Source: AP-15 sp963733945
GTDB taxonomy: Bacteria > Pseudomonadota > Alphaproteobacteria > ATCC43930 > CGMCC-115725
Length of the DNA stretch: 64,000 nt
Reading direction: 5' to 3'
Assembly: GCA_963733945.1 (NCBI GenBank)
Contig: CAVTFD010000040.1
Span: 62,001-126,000 of the forward strand
Position 1 is the first letter of the stretch. The number at the start of each line of letters is the position of its first letter. The notes under the pieces were generated by a model. That model saw only the letters and a list, made by a program, of their open reading frames with translations, had not been told where the DNA came from and made no database searches. A program made the position numbers and the translations under genes. Below are positions 62,332-64,000 of the stretch, one piece after another.

Positions 62332-63759
62332 ATGCATCGCTTCTTCTCCCCACAAGTATCGTATAGCTTCTCGCGAAGCTTGCTCATCGGACTATGCGTT
62401 GCCGCTCTCGGCTCCGGTCTCACATCCGCGATGGGGGTAGCGGCGCCCGTGCGTCAGGTGAGCAATACACCGGTTGAAGATTTCTGTGCATCGGGTAGGT
62501 CCGGGCGGATCCTGCGCGGGGAGCCGTCGAACTATCGCAGGTTGCTTCCGACACTTACACCAGGCGACACGTTGGTTCTCGCGCCGGGACCATATCGACT
62601 GCTGACGATTGCGCACATCAACGGGGCGCCCGGCCGGTGCATTACCATCACTGGTCCGGCGACAGGTCCACGCGCGGTGATCGTTGGCGCGATAGGATCC
62701 AATACCGTCAACATCGTTGATTCGAGCTACGTCGTCGTCAGCAATCTCACGATCGACAGCCGCGGCATTCCTGGTGCGGATGGAATCAAGGCGCCCCTCA
62801 CGCCGCATCCTGCGACGCATCACATCGTGCTCGACGGCAACGTGATTGTTGGCGCGGGGGCCAATCAGCAGAACGATGGGATCTCGACCAAGACCCCGAC
62901 CTGGAATTGGGTCATCCGCCGCAACACCATCGTCGCCGCGGGGACCGCGATCTATCTCGGAGATTCCGACGGCGGCCAACCCTTTGTCGCCGGGATCATC
63001 GAAAACAATCTGGTTCTGGATCCTATCGGCTATTGCATGGAGATCAAATTTCAGCGGGCTCGCCCTGCTCTAGCCGGCATGCCCGAGGGACCGCAATCGA
63101 CGATTATCCGCAACAACGTATTCATCAAGGACGACCGCCTGTCACCCGAGGGCAATCGGCCGAACCTGCTGGTCGGCGGCTTCCCGGATACCGGCCCCGG
63201 CTCGCAAGATCTTTACCAAATTTACGGTAATCTGTTCGTTCATAATCCCCGTGAGGCACTATTTCAGGGCTCGGGTCGCATCAGTTTTCACGACAATATC
63301 CTGGTTGATGGGCAATATGCAGCCGCTGCTTTTCACGATCATGATTTGCCGCTTAGGCTGGCGCATGTCTACAACAACACGATCTACTCGTCACAAATCG
63401 GCATCAGCTTCGGCAGCCGGGCACGCGAAGGCGCAACTGTGCTGGGCAATCTTGTGTTCGCGTCGACGCCAATTTCCGGGATCGGCATCGACCAGAAAGA
63501 TAATCTCGTCGCCCAGACGGGCGATGCGCGGCAATATGTCAAGATGCCTGCAACCCAACTCGGGGTAATGGATTTCTTCCCGCGCCCAGGCAAGGTCAAC
63601 GGCGCACCCCTCGATCTGTCGCCCTTCGCGGCAGAGCTCGACTTCGACCGCGATTTCAACGGCATCAGCGAGGGCAGCCGCATTTTTCGCGGGGCCTATG
63701 CCGGCGAGGGAACAAACCCTGGGTGGCGGCTACAGGCGCAAATTAAGCCCGAGAACTAA
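62332..63759 (+). CDS. Secreted right-handed beta-helix protein (PbH1 repeats)
   Basis: 475 residues. SRSLLIGLCVAALGSGLTSA (about 14-33) is the core of a signal peptide, with cleavage likely near GVAA. The mature protein begins with a pectate-lyase-like cap (LLPTLTPGDTLVLAPGPYRL) and then has repeated helix rungs with Asn ladders: SSYVVVSNLTIDSRGI, HHIVLDGNVIVGAGANQQND, NWVIRRNTIVAAGTAIYLGD, STIIRNNVFIKDD, LYQIYGNLFVHN and LAHVYNNTIYSSQIGISFGS. This is a parallel beta-helix as in polysaccharide lyases and epimerases; no catalytic site can be assigned. It diverges from the trp leader across 80 bases. Confidence 0.7.
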   Translation: MHRFFSPQVSYSFSRSLLIGLCVAALGSGLTSAMGVAAPVRQVSNTPVEDFCASGRSGRILRGEPSNYRRLLPTLTPGDTLVLAPGPYRLLTIAHINGAPGRCITITGPATGPRAVIVGAIGSNTVNIVDSSYVVVSNLTIDSRGIPGADGIKAPLTPHPATHHIVLDGNVIVGAGANQQNDGISTKTPTWNWVIRRNTIVAAGTAIYLGDSDGGQPFVAGIIENNLVLDPIGYCMEIKFQRARPALAGMPEGPQSTIIRNNVFIKDDRLSPEGNRPNLLVGGFPDTGPGSQDLYQIYGNLFVHNPREALFQGSGRISFHDNILVDGQYAAAAFHDHDLPLRLAHVYNNTIYSSQIGISFGSRAREGATVLGNLVFASTPISGIGIDQKDNLVAQTGDARQYVKMPATQLGVMDFFPRPGKVNGAPLDLSPFAAELDFDRDFNGISEGSRIFRGAYAGEGTNPGWRLQAQIKPEN

Positions 63760-63823
63760 TCCTCAGAGTTCTTCGTACATCTATGGGATTACTGTGGCTA
63801 TCCCGCCGCGTCTAGACGATCCG

Positions 63824-64000
63824 TCAGCGAGCGTCCCCCTCCTCGGCTGTTCGGTAGCGGACTACGGCGCTGACCGGTACGAGGACGAGGCCCTTACCCG
63901 CCAAACTCGGCAGCCATACCCGCAACGCCGCCAGGGTCGTGTCGTGGGCATGCCCGATGGCGATGGCGCTACCGTGCCGGCGAGCCACCTCTTCGACTTC
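63824..64000 (-). CDS. Divergent polysaccharide deacetylase (YibQ family), C-terminal part
   Basis: Only the last 58 residues are in the window; the gene continues beyond the right edge. EVEEVARRHGSAIAIGHAHD, then TTLAALRVWLPSLAGKGLVL and VPVSAVVRYRT, match the end of the divergent polysaccharide deacetylase (DUF610/YibQ) family, in which GxAIxIGH precedes a helix and a VPVSAL strand. Typical members follow a carboxy-terminal protease and an EnvC-like peptidase in envelope loci. The stop is at 63824-63826. Confidence 0.7.
   Translation of the reverse strand, partial: EVEEVARRHGSAIAIGHAHDTTLAALRVWLPSLAGKGLVLVPVSAVVRYRTAEEGDAR

Noticed and set aside
1..64000. tRNA, rRNA or CRISPR loci
   Set aside because: Scanning for T-loop patterns, rRNA signatures and regular short repeats gave nothing convincing; a tRNAscan/Infernal run would settle it.

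Overview
The window looks like chromosomal DNA of a high-GC alphaproteobacterium, most likely in or near the Rhodospirillales. The evidence is gene order and gene architecture, not a database match: dusB-ntrB-ntrC-ntrY-ntrX-(class IV aminotransferase)-(HAD)-hfq-hflX, tpiA-secG-pyrG-kdsA-eno-ftsB-pdhA-pdhB-pdhC-lpdA-lipA-coq10, a fused ispDF, a PdhB with its own lipoyl domain, and a fused trpE(G) preceded by a Trp-codon leader peptide.

Region 1 (1-14,860) is accessory and the most novel part. After the end of a methyltransferase/deacetylase-like fusion gene come two unrelated protein families, called A and B here. A looks like a FemAB/GNAT-type transferase and B like a divergent Rossmann methyltransferase. 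One compact pair without extra domains (B1-A1) lies on the minus strand. Divergent from it, three tandem copies of an A-B module fill about 9 kb on the plus strand. Every A and B protein there carries the same C-terminal beta-rich domain (six copies), and the second module is fused to the third through an in-frame B3-A4 junction. A secreted barrel plus LamG-type protein ends the block.

Region 2 (14,859-23,436) begins with an IS remnant bounded by inverted repeats. A surface-glycan cluster follows: a NodB-like protein and a UDP-sulfoquinovose synthase on the minus strand, then on the plus strand a CapD-type dehydratase, a WbpE-like aminotransferase, a GT4 glycosyltransferase, a hexapeptide acetyltransferase and a Gfo/Idh oxidoreductase. 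Regions 1 and 2 together suggest production and modification of a surface polysaccharide. The role of A and B in it is inferred from context only.

Region 3 (23,437-27,190) is a gene graveyard: fragments of an alpha/beta hydrolase, a P-type ATPase, virB5 and virB4 (type IV secretion), a frameshifted Rap1a/Tai-like gene and one intact glycine-zipper lipoprotein.

Region 4 (27,195-62,251) is conserved core: hfq/hflX and the nitrogen-signalling ntr operon, isoprenoid ispDF, pgpA, cinA, a nitrilase-like and a MOSC protein, a beta-propeller lactonase, the lipA/pdh/lpd block, glycolysis (eno, tpiA), kdsA, pyrG, secG, a PpiD-like chaperone, a frameshifted NCS2 permease and a frameshifted trpE(G) under a transcription attenuator. 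Several single-base frameshifts sit in short homopolymers and could be assembly errors. Region 5 (62,332-64,000) holds a secreted beta-helix protein and the C-terminus of a YibQ-type divergent polysaccharide deacetylase. I saw no rRNA, tRNA or CRISPR array.
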